This document shows positions 1-11,625 of a DNA stretch of 64,000 nucleotides, in pieces. The stretch spans positions 68,432,039 through 68,496,038 of the forward strand of contig OY997593.1 in assembly GCA_963921825.1 (NCBI GenBank), read 5' to 3'. A program made the position numbers and the translations under genes. The notes beneath the pieces were generated by a model, which did not search any database, had not been told where the DNA came from, and saw only the letters and a list, made by a program, of their open reading frames with translations. How positions within the stretch are numbered: position 1 is the stretch's first letter; each line of letters begins with the position of its first letter. Source of the stretch: Erodium maritimum. Taxonomy: Eukaryota; Streptophyta; Magnoliopsida; Geraniales; Geraniaceae.

Positions 1-312
1 GATGGATTCAAGAAAGACTGCACAATCCACTTATGCTTAAAAGACATTTCAAACACCGACTCGTCACACCATATTTTCTTCCTCACGAAATTGGTGTCGG
101 AGCGAAATTATTTGTTACGACAATCATATACTAAAAGTATCAAATAATATTAATTGGCATTTTTATTTTTTTGCACTCTATACAATTGTCCCTTATAACC
201 TCCAGAAGACATTTACCTTGGGTCGATTTATCTAACCTATCTTTTATTATTGTTTAGAAAAAATAAATAGTTATCATAAAAAACTACGTGAATTGAATCA
301 ATGTAGACGTAT
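1..312. other. AT-rich intergenic DNA, no gene seen
   Basis: I see no coding potential, splice pattern or repeat end here. The sequence is AT-rich, with several short A and T runs. Confidence 0.5.
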
Positions 313-1642
313 ATGAATCGGCCGTTAGAGTTTTCAAATTCTCTCTTCTCCCCTTATTTCTACCTCCTCATCCACAGTGACCCAGCCACCATGGTCTCCC
401 CTCCACCACCACCGGGCATGCCCTTTTCCACTCACTTTTCCATGTGTCGCCCCTCCATGCCACGACCTACCAACTCTACCATCGGCACCCACCATCACCT
501 TCTCTTTATGCCCCCACTGCCACTGCCCCTTGTCGCTCCCAGCCTTCACCTCCGCCGCCTTCTCATGAATTGCACGACACTGAGGGTACCAAGGATCCAA
601 CCTACGATAGTCGCCCCTGCCCTCGTCGTGCAATGCCGCTATTTCTTTGCTGGGAGAGCCTATATCCCGATATGTAACATCCTGCCATGACGACTTCTCG
701 TGCGCTGTCGCCGGCCCGGAGATACACTTGTGTGGAAGACAATGACCCCCATCATCAATTTATGCCCACATGCTCTGTGTTACCGGATAGGGCTCAGAAT
801 CTCGATCGAATCCAAATCACGGATCCTCCACCGATGCACCCTCCTCGGAGGGGACTCAGGAACCGCCTTCACTCTGTCCGATAGTTGGACCCTACGAGGC
901 ACAATTAGAATCATGCAGGGGAACCCGCCCCATACGATCCTCTTGTAAATGATAGGGTTTCACGCCGAAGGGGATCCCACCCGTGGAGAATTATCTTTTT
1001 GTAGGAAATGTTGACTAAGGAACCGATCAACATCGGACATGAGACAAAGAGTACCCGACCAGTACCAAGGGCGAGGGCAATGATACTCGGAATCCTCGTA
1101 ATTGTGGATGCACGTCCTAGCATGTGGCGACCAAGAAGCAATCTCCATCAAGGGGAGATTATAATCGTCCCATGGATCATCACAGGGATCACATAGCTGA
1201 CCGCTCCCTGATTGAACAAGAACTGAAACGATCTGTACTTTTCTACACCTACTAGGACTGTAGGATTGGGCATATCTATGCATGATGGCTAGGATAACAA
1301 TTCTCGTGACAGAGAAGATGGTCCCAATGAGGCTCATATTGCATCACGGGGTGCCTCAGAGTAGTCACACACCATCCCTCGATGAACATATACTTTCTGT
1401 TCCTCAACCACCTCCGTTCCCTGGTATACTCTTTGGATTGTTTCGACACAACATGACATCTCAAGTAGAAACGGGGATAGCCTATTGGATTTTATGCGCA
1501 ACCCACAGTATGAATAAGGAATCACCCCCATAATTCTCCCTGATAATACCGGACATTTTGTCCTAGGATCAGTGTTTCGATTATTACTGAACTTATATCT
1601 CGTCCTAATTTTATTTTTACTATTGTACGATTCTTATTTATC
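313..1642 (+). other. decayed GC-rich repeat-derived tract, unidentified
   Basis: From about 313 the composition shifts to a C-rich, proline-coding style like the 5' parts of the ORF1-type retroelements elsewhere in the window. Reading frames are short and broken. No DUF4283 or zinc-knuckle block can be read, and I found no end repeats or TSD. It may be an old LINE-ORF1 relic, but that is inferred from composition only. Confidence 0.25.
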
Positions 1643-1656
1643 TTTTTTTCCAATAT

Positions 1657-3280
1657 TTTTTTTGAGATAAATGATAATATTATAAATTGAAAAGCATTTT
1701 GGTGCCTGCGAAAGCAGGACTCACCATACATAATAACCAACCTATCAAAACATGAAAGACAAATGCAGAAAAGTAAATTTTGCTCTTAGGCATAATGGCG
1801 GTTGGGGGTGTGGGACTGCGGTAGCATCCTGGGATACCGATACAGTATACTCCAACCATAAGAAACTGATCGAGCAGATCAGAGGATAAATGTGCAGTGG
1901 TGGACCGATTACTCCCCCGGTATGTCAGCGTGCGTCGTCCTCCCTTGACTGATAATGGTAGGGCTCCTGAACGCGGGATTGCTGACTCCGAAGTGGTAGA
2001 GAAGTAACCCATCAACTGTTGGTGGTACCAATTCCACCTATACGCCAGGGAGAAGGTACAGTCGACCAAACCCTCCTTGGCCCCCTCAGTACTCATTCCT
2101 GGAGGCGAGGGTGCTTGAAGCCTCCGCCGCTGCAGATGACGCCCCATTCGACGCCGCTAATTATTCTTCCTCCGCAGGATCCTCCTCCCTCGCCACCCTC
2201 TTATTTCCAGAAAACGCGAGAATGCTGACCCCGAATTGGCAGAGGAGAAACTTGTCGGCTGTTGATGGAACCATTGCCACCTTACGTCCAGAGGGGCGGT
2301 GCTGCCGACCGACCCCCCTCTGGACCCCCTTGGACTCATTTCGTGAGGTGGGGGTGCTTGGTCCCCTCGCCGATGTGTGATTGGATCCGGCCCAGTATGG
2401 ACGACCGACATATTTCGGGACAATACCAGGAACAGACCCATGTACCAGACCCGATCCAAGCTCCAGATCCCGTCGGGTACCTACCATACCCGATCCAGGT
2501 TCTAGAACCCGACAGGTACCACCCTGATCCAGGTCGGTCTTGGGCTGGCCCATCACCCGGCCACGACCTACTCCTCCCGCGGCCCGCACCCACTCAGGCC
2601 CATCCCGACCTGTTCTTCTCGCACCCGCCAACAAGCCGCATCCTCAGCCCAGGCCTAGTGTCTGTGTCTCCTCCACTTCCGAAGCCCTAACCGACACGAC
2701 CTCCATGCCCGACCTCCTTGTCCAAGGCAACCGGTTCCGACTCCTCTTCCGGCTCTACCTCCACCGCGGCCCTTGCCGCCCGATGAAGTCCTTCCATGGG
2801 ATCAAGCCTCTGCAGCAGCTCCCGAGGAGATGAGGCTGACACCGACCTACCCCAAACAGTCCCCGCCGCCGCCTGCATCAACCTCCTAACCCTCGGTCGA
2901 GGGCATGTCGTCGGCATCCTCCTCACCCGTGCGTGATTCAGCCCTTGCGACCTTCTTCCACCAGTGATCCTACCACCCTGGTGTCCTTGCTCTGCAGCCC
3001 TGTTGGCCGAGAAAACTTGTTCCGGTCCTCCCTGCAACAACACACCACCCTTCACCAGTGATGACGAGTCAGGGGACCATGAACCGCCACAAGACAACAG
3101 TAGAGGCGACCCTGGACGAGACCCACTCACCGTCCTGGTTCCTTCTCCGTCGCTCGAGCTGTGGTCGCTGCCGGTGTTCGTCGAGTTTGAACGTGATGCC
3201 GTCCCCATAATCGCAAAGCCTGTCTTGGTTCCGAGAGAAAACCCTAAGAGAAAACGGCTGCGTAAAACAATATATTATTT
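1657..3280 (-). mobile_element. ORF1-only LINE-like element, copy A
   Basis: A minus-strand non-LTR insertion of about 1.6 kb. The TSD is TTTTTTTCCAATAT at 1643-1656 and again at 3281-3294, a 14-bp exact match. The poly(A) tail appears as poly-T at 1656-1663 next to the left TSD, which gives the orientation. The interior is GC-rich and no longer encodes an open protein. The 5' end, near 3240-3280, carries a CTTAGGGTTTTC block like the 5' leaders of related copies. It contains an internal tandem duplication (1976-2355) that recurs in copy B. Confidence 0.7.
1976..2355 (-). repeat. internal tandem duplication, about 243-bp period
   Basis: The block beginning GCTGAC near 1980 recurs near 2223 with the same order of landmarks: an AGAGAA/GAGGAGAA block, a GTTG(G/A)TGG(T/A)ACCA block, CCACCT(A/T)(T/C)CGCCA or its variant, CTCATT and a GGGTGCTTG(A/G) block. 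A third version lies inverted at about 8550-8710 in copy B, so the unit belongs to the element family and is not a local oddity. Confidence 0.6.
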
Positions 3281-3294
3281 TTTTTTTCCAATAT

Positions 3295-4097
3295 CAATAA
3301 ATACCGTATACTAAAAAAATTCAATTTAGACATGGATTATTTTGAATGAAACAAATGATCGATTTAACTTTGAATTTTTACTAATCTAATCTAAACATAA
3401 TTGTAATAGACTATTTTCGACCTGTAACTACTTTAAACTCAATATGATGCTAGAATCTTCGGATACTGACACAAAAGAAGTTCTTTTGTGTCAGTATATA
3501 CAAGAGACATATATACAATAGAGTAGAACTGTAGAAGTAGTAATTCAGTGCATTCCATACTCTCTTGATTTGATGATTATTTAATAAGTTTCTTTTTTGG
3601 ACCCTCTGCACCTTATTTATCAACCAAAGTTTTTTTTTCGATACATCAACTAGAGTTCCTATGTAGAAAAAGTCATAATATAATAAGAATTTGATTGGGA
3701 TAAATAGGGGAGTTTCATTTGCATCATCCATACGGGAGTTTCATTTGCATTAATCAAGTAGTTAAGTGCTTAAGCTTTTGGGGTTACAGAAATTAAGTGG
3801 CCTAATCAAGTAGAGCAAAAAAGATGATGTAAATATAAAGGGTAGTTTAAGTGATTATAGGGTTAAACATATAGATGTAGTTCAGTGCTTAAGCTTTTGG
3901 GGTTACAGAAATTATTTGGTGTTGTTATTAGTTTAATTTTAATAATTGGTGTACTGTTGGATGTATGTATTTATATATAAATATATTTGTGTTGCTTTGT
4001 GATTTGTTGTTATTAGTTTAATCTTAATAAGTTTGGAAGTGCTTAATCTCTTGGGATCACATAGTTTTAGTGAGTGAACTGATTTTTCTTGTTTAGG
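3295..4097 (+). other. 5' leader region of the hAT gene with repeats and an intron acceptor
   Basis: No coding region is seen. A 31-bp exact direct repeat lies at 3765-3795 and 3884-3914, and a weaker third match at about 4038-4060. A TTTTTCTTGTTTAG acceptor-like tract ends at 4096, one base before the transposase ATG. This suggests that a 5' non-coding exon is spliced to a second exon starting at the ATG. A 35-bp near-perfect palindrome sits at 3463-3497. No hAT-type 5' terminal repeat could be found. Confidence 0.4.
3463..3497. repeat. 35-bp palindrome
   Basis: Two 17-bp arms (3463-3479 and 3481-3497) are exact reverse complements around a single G. Part of the arm reads TGACACAAAAGAA. Confidence 0.9.
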
Positions 4098-6440
4098 ATG
4101 AACACATATTTTACACCGAAACCGAGATTTAAGGAGATAATTCCAACAAAAGAGACTCATGAACTTACAATTCCAAGTGAATGCTTCGATGAGGGGGAAT
4201 CTTTAGAGTCTGATCCCGCAAAAAGAATTGAAATTATGAAATATCACCCAAATGATCAAGATAAGATACGAAGAGCTTACCTTCTTAAAGGTCCATTTCA
4301 ACCCATTTCAACCAAGTATCCTATTACAGTTATTGCCGGAAGGAATCGCTCATTTCAAAAAAATTGGTTCGATGAATTTGATTGGCTTGAATATAGTATC
4401 GAAAAGGATGCTGCATTTTGTTTGCCTTGTTATTTGTTTTACAATGGTACTAGTGAAGCAACATTTGTGAAGACAGGTTTTAAAACTTGGCATCTGAAGC
4501 AAAAATTATTCAGACATATTGGTGAAATCCCCAATAGTCAGCACAAAAAGTGTGTAAAAAGTTGTGAAGATCTTTTGAAGAAAAATCAGAGTATTGAGTC
4601 TTCTTATTCAAAACATTCTGCCAAATCAGAAGAAGATTATCTTGTTCGTTTGAAAGCATCACTTGAAGCTATCAAGTATCCTCTTAGAGGTGGGTTGGCC
4701 TTTAGGACTCATGATGAAAGCGAAAATTCAGTTTATAAAGGCAATTTTCTCGAGCTTATAGAACTTTTGGAGAGAAATAGCGAAAGAATAGCTACTGCAA
4801 TAAAAAATGGTGGAGGAAATTGTAAGATGACTGCTCCTGGTATTCAAAAAGATCTTGTAAATGCATGTGTCGTTCACACTGTTAAGAAGATTGTTGAAGA
4901 AATTGGAGATGATATTTTTTGTGTACTTGTGGATGAATCAGGTGATTGTTCTGGTAAGGAACAAATGGCTGTTGTTGTGCGTTTTGTTGATGATAGAGGG
5001 TTTGTCGTAGAAAGATTTATCGGTATTGTTCATGTTAGAGATACAAGTGCAATAACACTTAAAGGATCTCTTGAAACATTGTTATCCGGATTTGGGTTGT
5101 GTATATCCAAAATTCGAGGTCAAGGGTATGATGGAGCAAGCAATATGCGAGGTCAATTTGGAGGTTTAAAAACTTTGATTCAAAAGGAAAATCCGCAAGC
5201 TTACTATGTGCACTGTTTTGCTCACCAACTTCAATTGGCCCTTGTTTCAATGGCGAGAAATCATGAAGATGTGGATTGGTTCTTTATTTTGGTATATCGT
5301 ATTGTCAATTTCTTACGATCATCTAACAAACGACAAGCTTTACTTCAACAGAAACAAGTTGCTCATTTTGCAAATCTAATTGAACAAGATTTGGTGGAAA
5401 CTGGTAAAGGGTTGAATCAAGAAATGACTATTGCTAGAGCGGGTGATACACGTTGGGGATCTCACTTTCGGACTATTTCTAGGCTAATTGATTTGTTCAC
5501 TCCTATTATTGAAATGCTCGAAGAGTTGAAACGTGATAGTCACTCAAAGGGAGAAATAAAAGGTTTGTTACTTGACATGCAAACTTTTGATTTTGTTTTT
5601 ATGTTGCATTTGATGGCTAAGGTTTTAGCGGTGACAAATGACTTATCTCAAGCATTACAAAAGGGCGATCAAGACATTGTTAATGCTATGAAGCTTGTCC
5701 AAATCAATAAGAAAAAGTTTCAAGAGATGGGGGATGGTGGATGGGAAGAATTTTACAATCAAGTTGTATCATCTTGTGGTAATCTTGAGATTGATGTGCC
5801 CGACATGGATGCAAGGTATGTGAAAGATAATAGGTCCAAACGTCTTGCTCCCTTTGTGACAAATTTTCATCATTTCAAAAATGATTGCTTCTTTGGTGTC
5901 ATTGATTTGGTGCTAAAAGAGTTGAATGATCGTTTTACCCCGGAAAATACTGAGTTGTTGCATTGTATTGCATCATTGAATCCTTCATCTTCATTTGAAG
6001 CATTTGACATGAACTTACTTGTAAGGTTAGCAAGATTGTATCCGGATGATTTTAAGGATGTATGTGATATGGAGTTATCTAATCAACTTCAGAATTATAT
6101 TGAGAGCGTCAGGATGGACACTAATTTTTCTAATTTGAAGGGGATCTCCGATCTTTCTAAGACTCTTGTCCGGACAAAGAAGCACAAGACCTTTGGATGG
6201 GTGTACAAGCTTGCCAAGCTAGCTTTGTCATTACCAGTGGCTACCGCAAGTGTTGAGCGAGTGTTCTCCGGTATGAATTTTGTGAAGAATGAGTTGAGAA
6301 ACAAAATTTCTAATGCATGGCTTAATGATTGTTTAGTGACTTATGTAGAGAAAGAAGTGTTTAGTACAATCGATGATCTAGATATCATTAAGTACTTTCA
6401 ATGTATGAATAGGAGGAGAATGCAATTACCTAAATGCTAG
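4098..6440 (+). CDS. hAT transposase, TTF-type zinc finger / ZMYM1-like
   Basis: A single uninterrupted frame of 780 codons starts at ATG 4098; the upstream in-frame TTG at 4089 is not a credible start. The N-terminal third (about residues 70-150) has the TTF-type zinc-finger pattern with FCLPCYLF followed by a distal H and C. The middle is a DUF4371/RNase H-like hAT catalytic core with acidic residues in LVDESGD (D279) and GYDGAS (D345), then the CFAH and DTRWGSH motifs. The C-terminus carries the hAT dimerisation block (LPVATASVERVFS). Its role is cut-and-paste transposition in the nucleus. It looks open over its full length with no stop. The 3' terminal repeat is present at 6572, but no 5' one is recognisable, so it may be an immobilised or domesticating copy. 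The frame is AT-rich, unlike the GC-rich retroelement ORFs beside it. Confidence 0.88.
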   Translation: MNTYFTPKPRFKEIIPTKETHELTIPSECFDEGESLESDPAKRIEIMKYHPNDQDKIRRAYLLKGPFQPISTKYPITVIAGRNRSFQKNWFDEFDWLEYSIEKDAAFCLPCYLFYNGTSEATFVKTGFKTWHLKQKLFRHIGEIPNSQHKKCVKSCEDLLKKNQSIESSYSKHSAKSEEDYLVRLKASLEAIKYPLRGGLAFRTHDESENSVYKGNFLELIELLERNSERIATAIKNGGGNCKMTAPGIQKDLVNACVVHTVKKIVEEIGDDIFCVLVDESGDCSGKEQMAVVVRFVDDRGFVVERFIGIVHVRDTSAITLKGSLETLLSGFGLCISKIRGQGYDGASNMRGQFGGLKTLIQKENPQAYYVHCFAHQLQLALVSMARNHEDVDWFFILVYRIVNFLRSSNKRQALLQQKQVAHFANLIEQDLVETGKGLNQEMTIARAGDTRWGSHFRTISRLIDLFTPIIEMLEELKRDSHSKGEIKGLLLDMQTFDFVFMLHLMAKVLAVTNDLSQALQKGDQDIVNAMKLVQINKKKFQEMGDGGWEEFYNQVVSSCGNLEIDVPDMDARYVKDNRSKRLAPFVTNFHHFKNDCFFGVIDLVLKELNDRFTPENTELLHCIASLNPSSSFEAFDMNLLVRLARLYPDDFKDVCDMELSNQLQNYIESVRMDTNFSNLKGISDLSKTLVRTKKHKTFGWVYKLAKLALSLPVATASVERVFSGMNFVKNELRNKISNAWLNDCLVTYVEKEVFSTIDDLDIIKYFQCMNRRRMQLPKC

Positions 6441-6542
6441 AATTCGATATTTGTATTTGAATTAGTATGTTTAGTTATATAATAGTCGGATATTTTAATA
6501 TTATTGATTTTTTATATATATTAACTAATTATTATTGGCATA

Positions 6543-6572
6543 CCCTGAAAAAAATTCCTGGATCCGTCCCTG
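6543..6572 (+). repeat. 3' terminal inverted repeat of the hAT element
   Basis: On the reverse strand the end reads CAGGGACGGATCCAGGAATT, then an A/T run and another CAGGG. This is the usual start of plant hAT elements of this subfamily. The candidate 8-bp TSD on this side is AAAAGAAC (6573-6580); its partner was not found upstream. Confidence 0.65.
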
Positions 6573-7688
6573 AAAAGAACACGATGACATGCCAAACTCG
6601 ACGAAGCTCCAATCAACTACACCTTATCCACATACTAATGTCCTCATTTTTCTGGCCAAAGATCGAATATTTGGTTGGGTCTAGTCAGACATGAGGTCAA
6701 AAAAAAACCTATAAATTATAATGATACATTTCTTTTCAAACAATATATATATTTATTTCTTAGGTCTTTCCTCAATTTTCTTGCTAAAGATCCAATCTTT
6801 TGTTAGGTTGAGTCAAACATGAGGTCAAAACATTTAGAATAATACTTTTTTTTAACAATATATATTTGTTTCTCAGGTCTAATACTATGTATTCAATTAT
6901 TCCATAGTTTTTAAAAATGATTTCAATTACAAAAATAAATTAAAATTTTATGCATACATAATTCATGTAAATAATATTTTTGTTTGGACATGAGTATAAT
7001 TTTAATGTTTTTTAAATATAAATATAATAATTTATTTGCGATAGAATCTTGACGAAAAAACCACCAGCCTTTATCAGCCACCAATGGAGGACTTGGAAGG
7101 AGAGACAAGGGTGGTGATCGTGGAGGCGTAGTCGGAGAGGTTGACAATGAAAACTTCAGCCCTCGCTTCTTCCTAACCCTAACCGGATGTACGAAACCAG
7201 AAAGAGGCTTCGGGGGCATGATAAGCGGAGTGGGGTAGTGCTTACCAACTGGTGGTGGAGGGGATGGCTCATGAGCCAATGGCACCGTCACGACAAACAA
7301 GGAGGCAAGCGACAATAATGCAGACATAGGATTAGGGCTAGAGTAGACTCTAGAAAAAGACACGCAACTTGGAGCAGAATTTGAATTTTTGCATCATTCT
7401 TGATTCATTCGATGTGATAGGAGAAAAATACTCTAAGAATATGTTTACTTTTTCATTTTTTGGACTTAAAACTCGATATTTTACTTAAATAATTTTTGCA
7501 TGAATTATTATGTTAAGAACCTATATTTGGTCACCCCATTATTTCATAGTAATGGAGTGTTTAGTTTTGACCTTTATTTTATATAGGGAAATTAGGCTTC
7601 ATCCCAACAACATGATTCTAAGATACATTAAAGTGCGAGAGTTTTTAAAATCTGAATACGGAAGGACAAACACATAACGTGTCTTCCT
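6573..7688. other. AT-rich intergenic DNA with a local tandem duplication
   Basis: It holds a diverged tandem duplication of about 128 bp (6641-6768 and 6769-6885); both units contain a CAGACATGAGGTCAAAA-type block and a TAGGTCT-type end. A GC-richer patch at about 7040-7370 could encode a short proline-rich reading frame on the minus strand, but it has no homology I recognise. The remainder has no visible gene. Confidence 0.4.
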
Positions 7689-7702
7689 AACAAGTTGGTA
7701 AA

Positions 7703-9024
7703 AAAGGTGTGCTCGTCGTTTCTCTCTTCGAGAAACTAGGGTTTGTAGCAATTTTTGTAAACGGCGACACATGGATCTCTCCAACAAACAGGCAGCAACA
7801 CAGGATGGGATGACAGCGGTGACAACCGGTGTTTCTTCCCCCGTGCCTTCTCGTCCGACCCCACATGTAGCGGCCTCTCCTCCTCTCTCTTTGTCTCCGT
7901 CTCGGGCTAAAATAACAGTGATGGTGGGGACTGGCCTGGTGCTCTCCGCACAGGCAGCGACATGGAAAGGTTCAGCTCCTGTCCCCAGGTAGGGAGTGGA
8001 TGGATGAGCCAGGGTTCTCTCCTGGACATGCTGGGGATTTCATCCGACGAACTCCGACGAAAGGGCCTCAAAAACCCCGACAGGTACAACTACCTCTTTC
8101 TCCCTTGGGCTTATCTTCTCGGAATTCTCTCTCTCCTCCACATGACATGCGTTATCAATTGGGGGCTCGGGGAGTAACGACGCGACAACCGTGGTTGGGG
8201 CTCGATGGGGGAGGAAGAGTTAGAGGAAGGGGACACGGATCCTCGGGCAGGTGGAGGGCCTCGTTTCCCAGAATCTCAATTAAGATGGACCGGGGACTTT
8301 TCTACGGTGGAGTCGTAGTGGCTAGAGAAGTCCAGAGCAGGGACGATTGGTTCGAAATCAGCGAGATCATGGGTTGATTCCAGTTGGCGGCGCTGGTTCT
8401 CCGTACAGTCTCCTAGGGTTACGAACTATTGAGGAAGCTCGTGTGGAATTTGAACCGGGTCAGGTTGGGCCTGTTGGTAGAGGAGAAGGCCCTGGAGTAG
8501 AAAGGCTCATAACGCACCGATGAGGCATATCGTACATTGGTGGGGTGCACTTAGCTCCCTCGCCTCAATCAATGAGGAGGTCGTGGTCCACTGGGGGGCC
8601 GACCAACAACACCGCCTCAGTGGACATAAGGTGGTAGTGGTCCCACCAAGTTCTGTACACAACTCTCTTACCATCTCGGTGGCCAGCACTCTCGCATTTT
8701 TTGAGCCATACTCTATCAAATCAGGGACGACGACGCACGCTGGCAGCACAAAAGAGTTCTAAGTCCGCCATAGTTTGCTCCGAAAATGGGTCGGCTCAAC
8801 CTAACTCTTAATTCGATTATGTTGTATCAGTATCTTACGACGCTACCACATCATTAACTTCTGAACGTCTCAATAGAACGGTTCGATTACCTAAGTATCG
8901 TTATTTTTCGCTTGGTCCCATAATATTAGGACCGTTTATTTTTATACTTTTGTTATGCTATTTGTTTGTGTCCATTTTAGATTGAGTGTTTTCAATTAAT
9001 ATATTATCTCGTCTTCACTAAAAA
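7703..9024 (+). mobile_element. ORF1-only LINE-like element, copy B
   Basis: A plus-strand copy. It begins with a CTAGGGTTT-bearing leader (7736-7744), continues with a broken GC-rich ORF1-like region and ends in an AT-rich tail with a poly(A) run at 9019-9026. A degenerate TSD, AACAAGT(T/C)G(G/A)TAAA, lies at 7689-7702 and 9025-9038 (12 of 14 match). The block at 8550-8710 is the inverted counterpart of the duplicated unit in copy A, so A and B belong to one family. No intact protein remains. Confidence 0.55.
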
Positions 9025-9038
9025 AACAAGTCGATAAA

Positions 9039-9312
9039 GAATCTCTATCACTGACAGGTTAACAAATTCAAATTTGTTATCGTCGAATATAGACAAAATA
9101 CCGTTGGAGTTATTAATTACACATCAAACATGTTTAGCGAAATATACTTTGAGTGAACATGCACGTGAGATATCCATCGGAATGAAAATGTTGAAAAGTC
9201 AAAAAGTCCAATTGGAAATCAACGCATGTGGGCTGAAAGAGCTAGCTGAATCATTAAAAAAAATACGTGTTAATCATATCATTAATTTTGATAGTTAAAA
9301 TCATATGGAGAC
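9039..9312. other. AT-rich intergenic DNA, nothing recognised
   Basis: No coding or repeat signal was found apart from a short unsupported reading frame. Confidence 0.4.
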
Positions 9313-9836
9313 CAGGGCCGGTTCTACATATTCGGAAGCCTTAAGCGAGTTTTCTGAAAAATGCCTAGAACGGCATTATTGAAGATAGAATGTTTTTACA
9401 CCGCTCGAAAATGTTTAGTTTTTGAAAATACTTCATGTAAGTTAGGGATTATCATGGATTCCGTTAATTTGTTCCAAAGAATCGATGATAAATTATCGGA
9501 TTTGTAGAACAATTTAATAAAATCCGTAGGTTTTTGAGAAATAATGAAAAATGAGAGTGTCTTGATAATCATCCACCTTATATATGTGGTGTTTATGAAA
9601 ACCAAAACTGGTTGAGATACTTTAATAAAATTGTGCTTTGAAAATTATTGTTTAATTTTTTTAGTCATAAATTTATAAGAGTTCTTTTAACTATTTCAAA
9701 AAAAAATCTTTTAAGATAAATAAAAAATTTCATTTCAAAATATTAGAGAAAAAAATAGTACGTAGCAAAATATTTTTAATGTCTCATTTGGTGTCTATAG
9801 TCATAATAATTATTTTATTTTTAATATATTTATAAG

Positions 9837-11169
9837 GAGAAGAAATCAAATAGAAACCACCTCTTAACAAAATCGTGTGAACCAATCCTAACCATCCAAT
9901 TTAAGAATCGATGGATGAGATGCAATTGAGTTGTTGACTAAAAAAACAGCACTTTTTTGGTAAGTTGTAGGGGTTTTTTGGTAAAACTATCATATTAATT
10001 TTTTTACTAATTCACAAATTTAATTTTTTCCGCTTCGTTTGAAATCTGATTGGCTTCAAACTTGCGCCAATATTTTTTTTTCAAGGGCTTTCTATCGAGA
10101 TCAGTCATGAATATATTTTGAAGCACGAAAAAAAATTATTCTGGGGCTGATTTAAAAAAAATTAAATCTGGGTAACTTTTATCAACACTTTACACTGATT
10201 TTATCAACACTGGATACTAGGTTTATCACATCATTTTTCAAAACTAAACATGATTTAATTTTTCTCGTTTCGTTCGAACTCCGATTGGCTTCAAACTTGC
10301 TTCAATATCTTTGTTTTTTCAAGGGCTTTCTATCAAGATCAGTGGTGAATATGTTTTAAGCAATTTTTTTTATTTCGGGATGATTTAAAAAGAAATTATA
10401 TCTTGGTAATTTGTATCAACACTTTACACTACTTTTATCAACACTTTACTCTGGTTTTATCAACACTGAACACTAGTTTTATCACCTCCTTTTCCAAAAC
10501 CGAACATGATCTTTATCACCTCATCACATGTTTTTTTATGAACACTAAGCACTAGTTTTTTCAACACTAAACACTATGTTTATCACTAAATTACTTGTGT
10601 TTTATCACCCCATCACATGTTTTTTTATCAACACTAATTAAACTCTAGTTTATCACACTTATTATCAAATTTGTCCACGTTTTTTATCACCTCATTGATT
10701 TTTTTTATCACCTCAGTACATGTTTTTTTTATCAACATTTAGCACTAGTTAGATACCCCGATATAAAAAATTTATTAGTGAAAATTTATCAACATTGAAC
10801 ATTATTTTTATCCCCTGATATAAATTTTTATTTTTGTGCTTCAAAATATATTTATGACTGATCTTTAATTTAAGGCCCTTGGAAAAAGAAAAATATTAGT
10901 GCAAATTTGAAGCTAATCGGAGTTGAAACGAAGCGGGAATGATTAAATTAGTGAATTGTTGAACAAAAAAATGGATACTTGTCCACATGGCACCATACTA
11001 TTACAATTATGCCCTTGCTTGTGTGAGAAAGGAAGAAAGTGGCGTGAGTTTTTGGTGGAATTGGGGTGATGATGTGACATTATGGTGAATGTTGGATCTA
11101 AAGGGTGTGTGGCTATGATTAGTTCACACAATTTTTAGGATAAGAGGGGTGTCTATTAGATTTCTCCTC
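9837..11169. mobile_element. Mutator-like MITE with foldback interior, 1333 bp
   Basis: The exact 10-bp TSD TATTTATAAG lies at 9827-9836 and 11170-11179. The terminal inverted repeats begin GAGAAGAAATCAAATAGA and GAGGAGAAATCTAATAGA and stay similar for about 65 bp. A second, internal inverted pair (about 9990-10130 against 10830-10980) and a direct copy at about 10260-10370 make a complex foldback. The centre is a loose array of TATCAACACT/TATCACC-type repeats. It has no coding capacity. The TSD length fits the Mutator superfamily. Confidence 0.85.
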
Positions 11170-11625
11170 TATTTATAAGATCAAATCTTTTTTTTTCTCT
11201 CTCTCTCAACTTTTGAGATCCCCTCCTAGCCCTAGCTGCGCGACAGCTATGGTGCTCTCCTCCACCCCCACCGTCGACATGCTCTCTTACGTGGCTCCGC
11301 CTGTGGTTGGCGCTACTGCTCATGTTGGTGATGCTCCCCTTGCGTTACCTTGCCCTCTGCAACCCGCTCCCGGTGTTGGAGACAAGAGCCAACGTCGGCG
11401 AAAGCTCAAACCGCTCCTACCTCCCTCTTCATCTCTGCCCGTGCTGCCGTCGCTATCTCTCCCTCCTCTAGGAGCGATCTCAGATAGGGTCTCCTTCTCA
11501 TTAGGATCAACCTCTCCGGATCCGATCGCAAAACCGAGATGAGGGAGACCTTCACGTCACCCCTTGGTGGCTTCTTCTCCACGAAACAGCCTCCTCGCTC
11601 TCCCCCTCTGAACCCTAGTTCTCTG

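Noticed and set aside
6923-7363. 146-codon minus-strand frame with a signal-peptide-like start
   Set aside because: After the first 40 residues it is proline-rich low complexity, and it ends in AT-rich DNA. No family is recognised; it is possibly a LINE leader relic.
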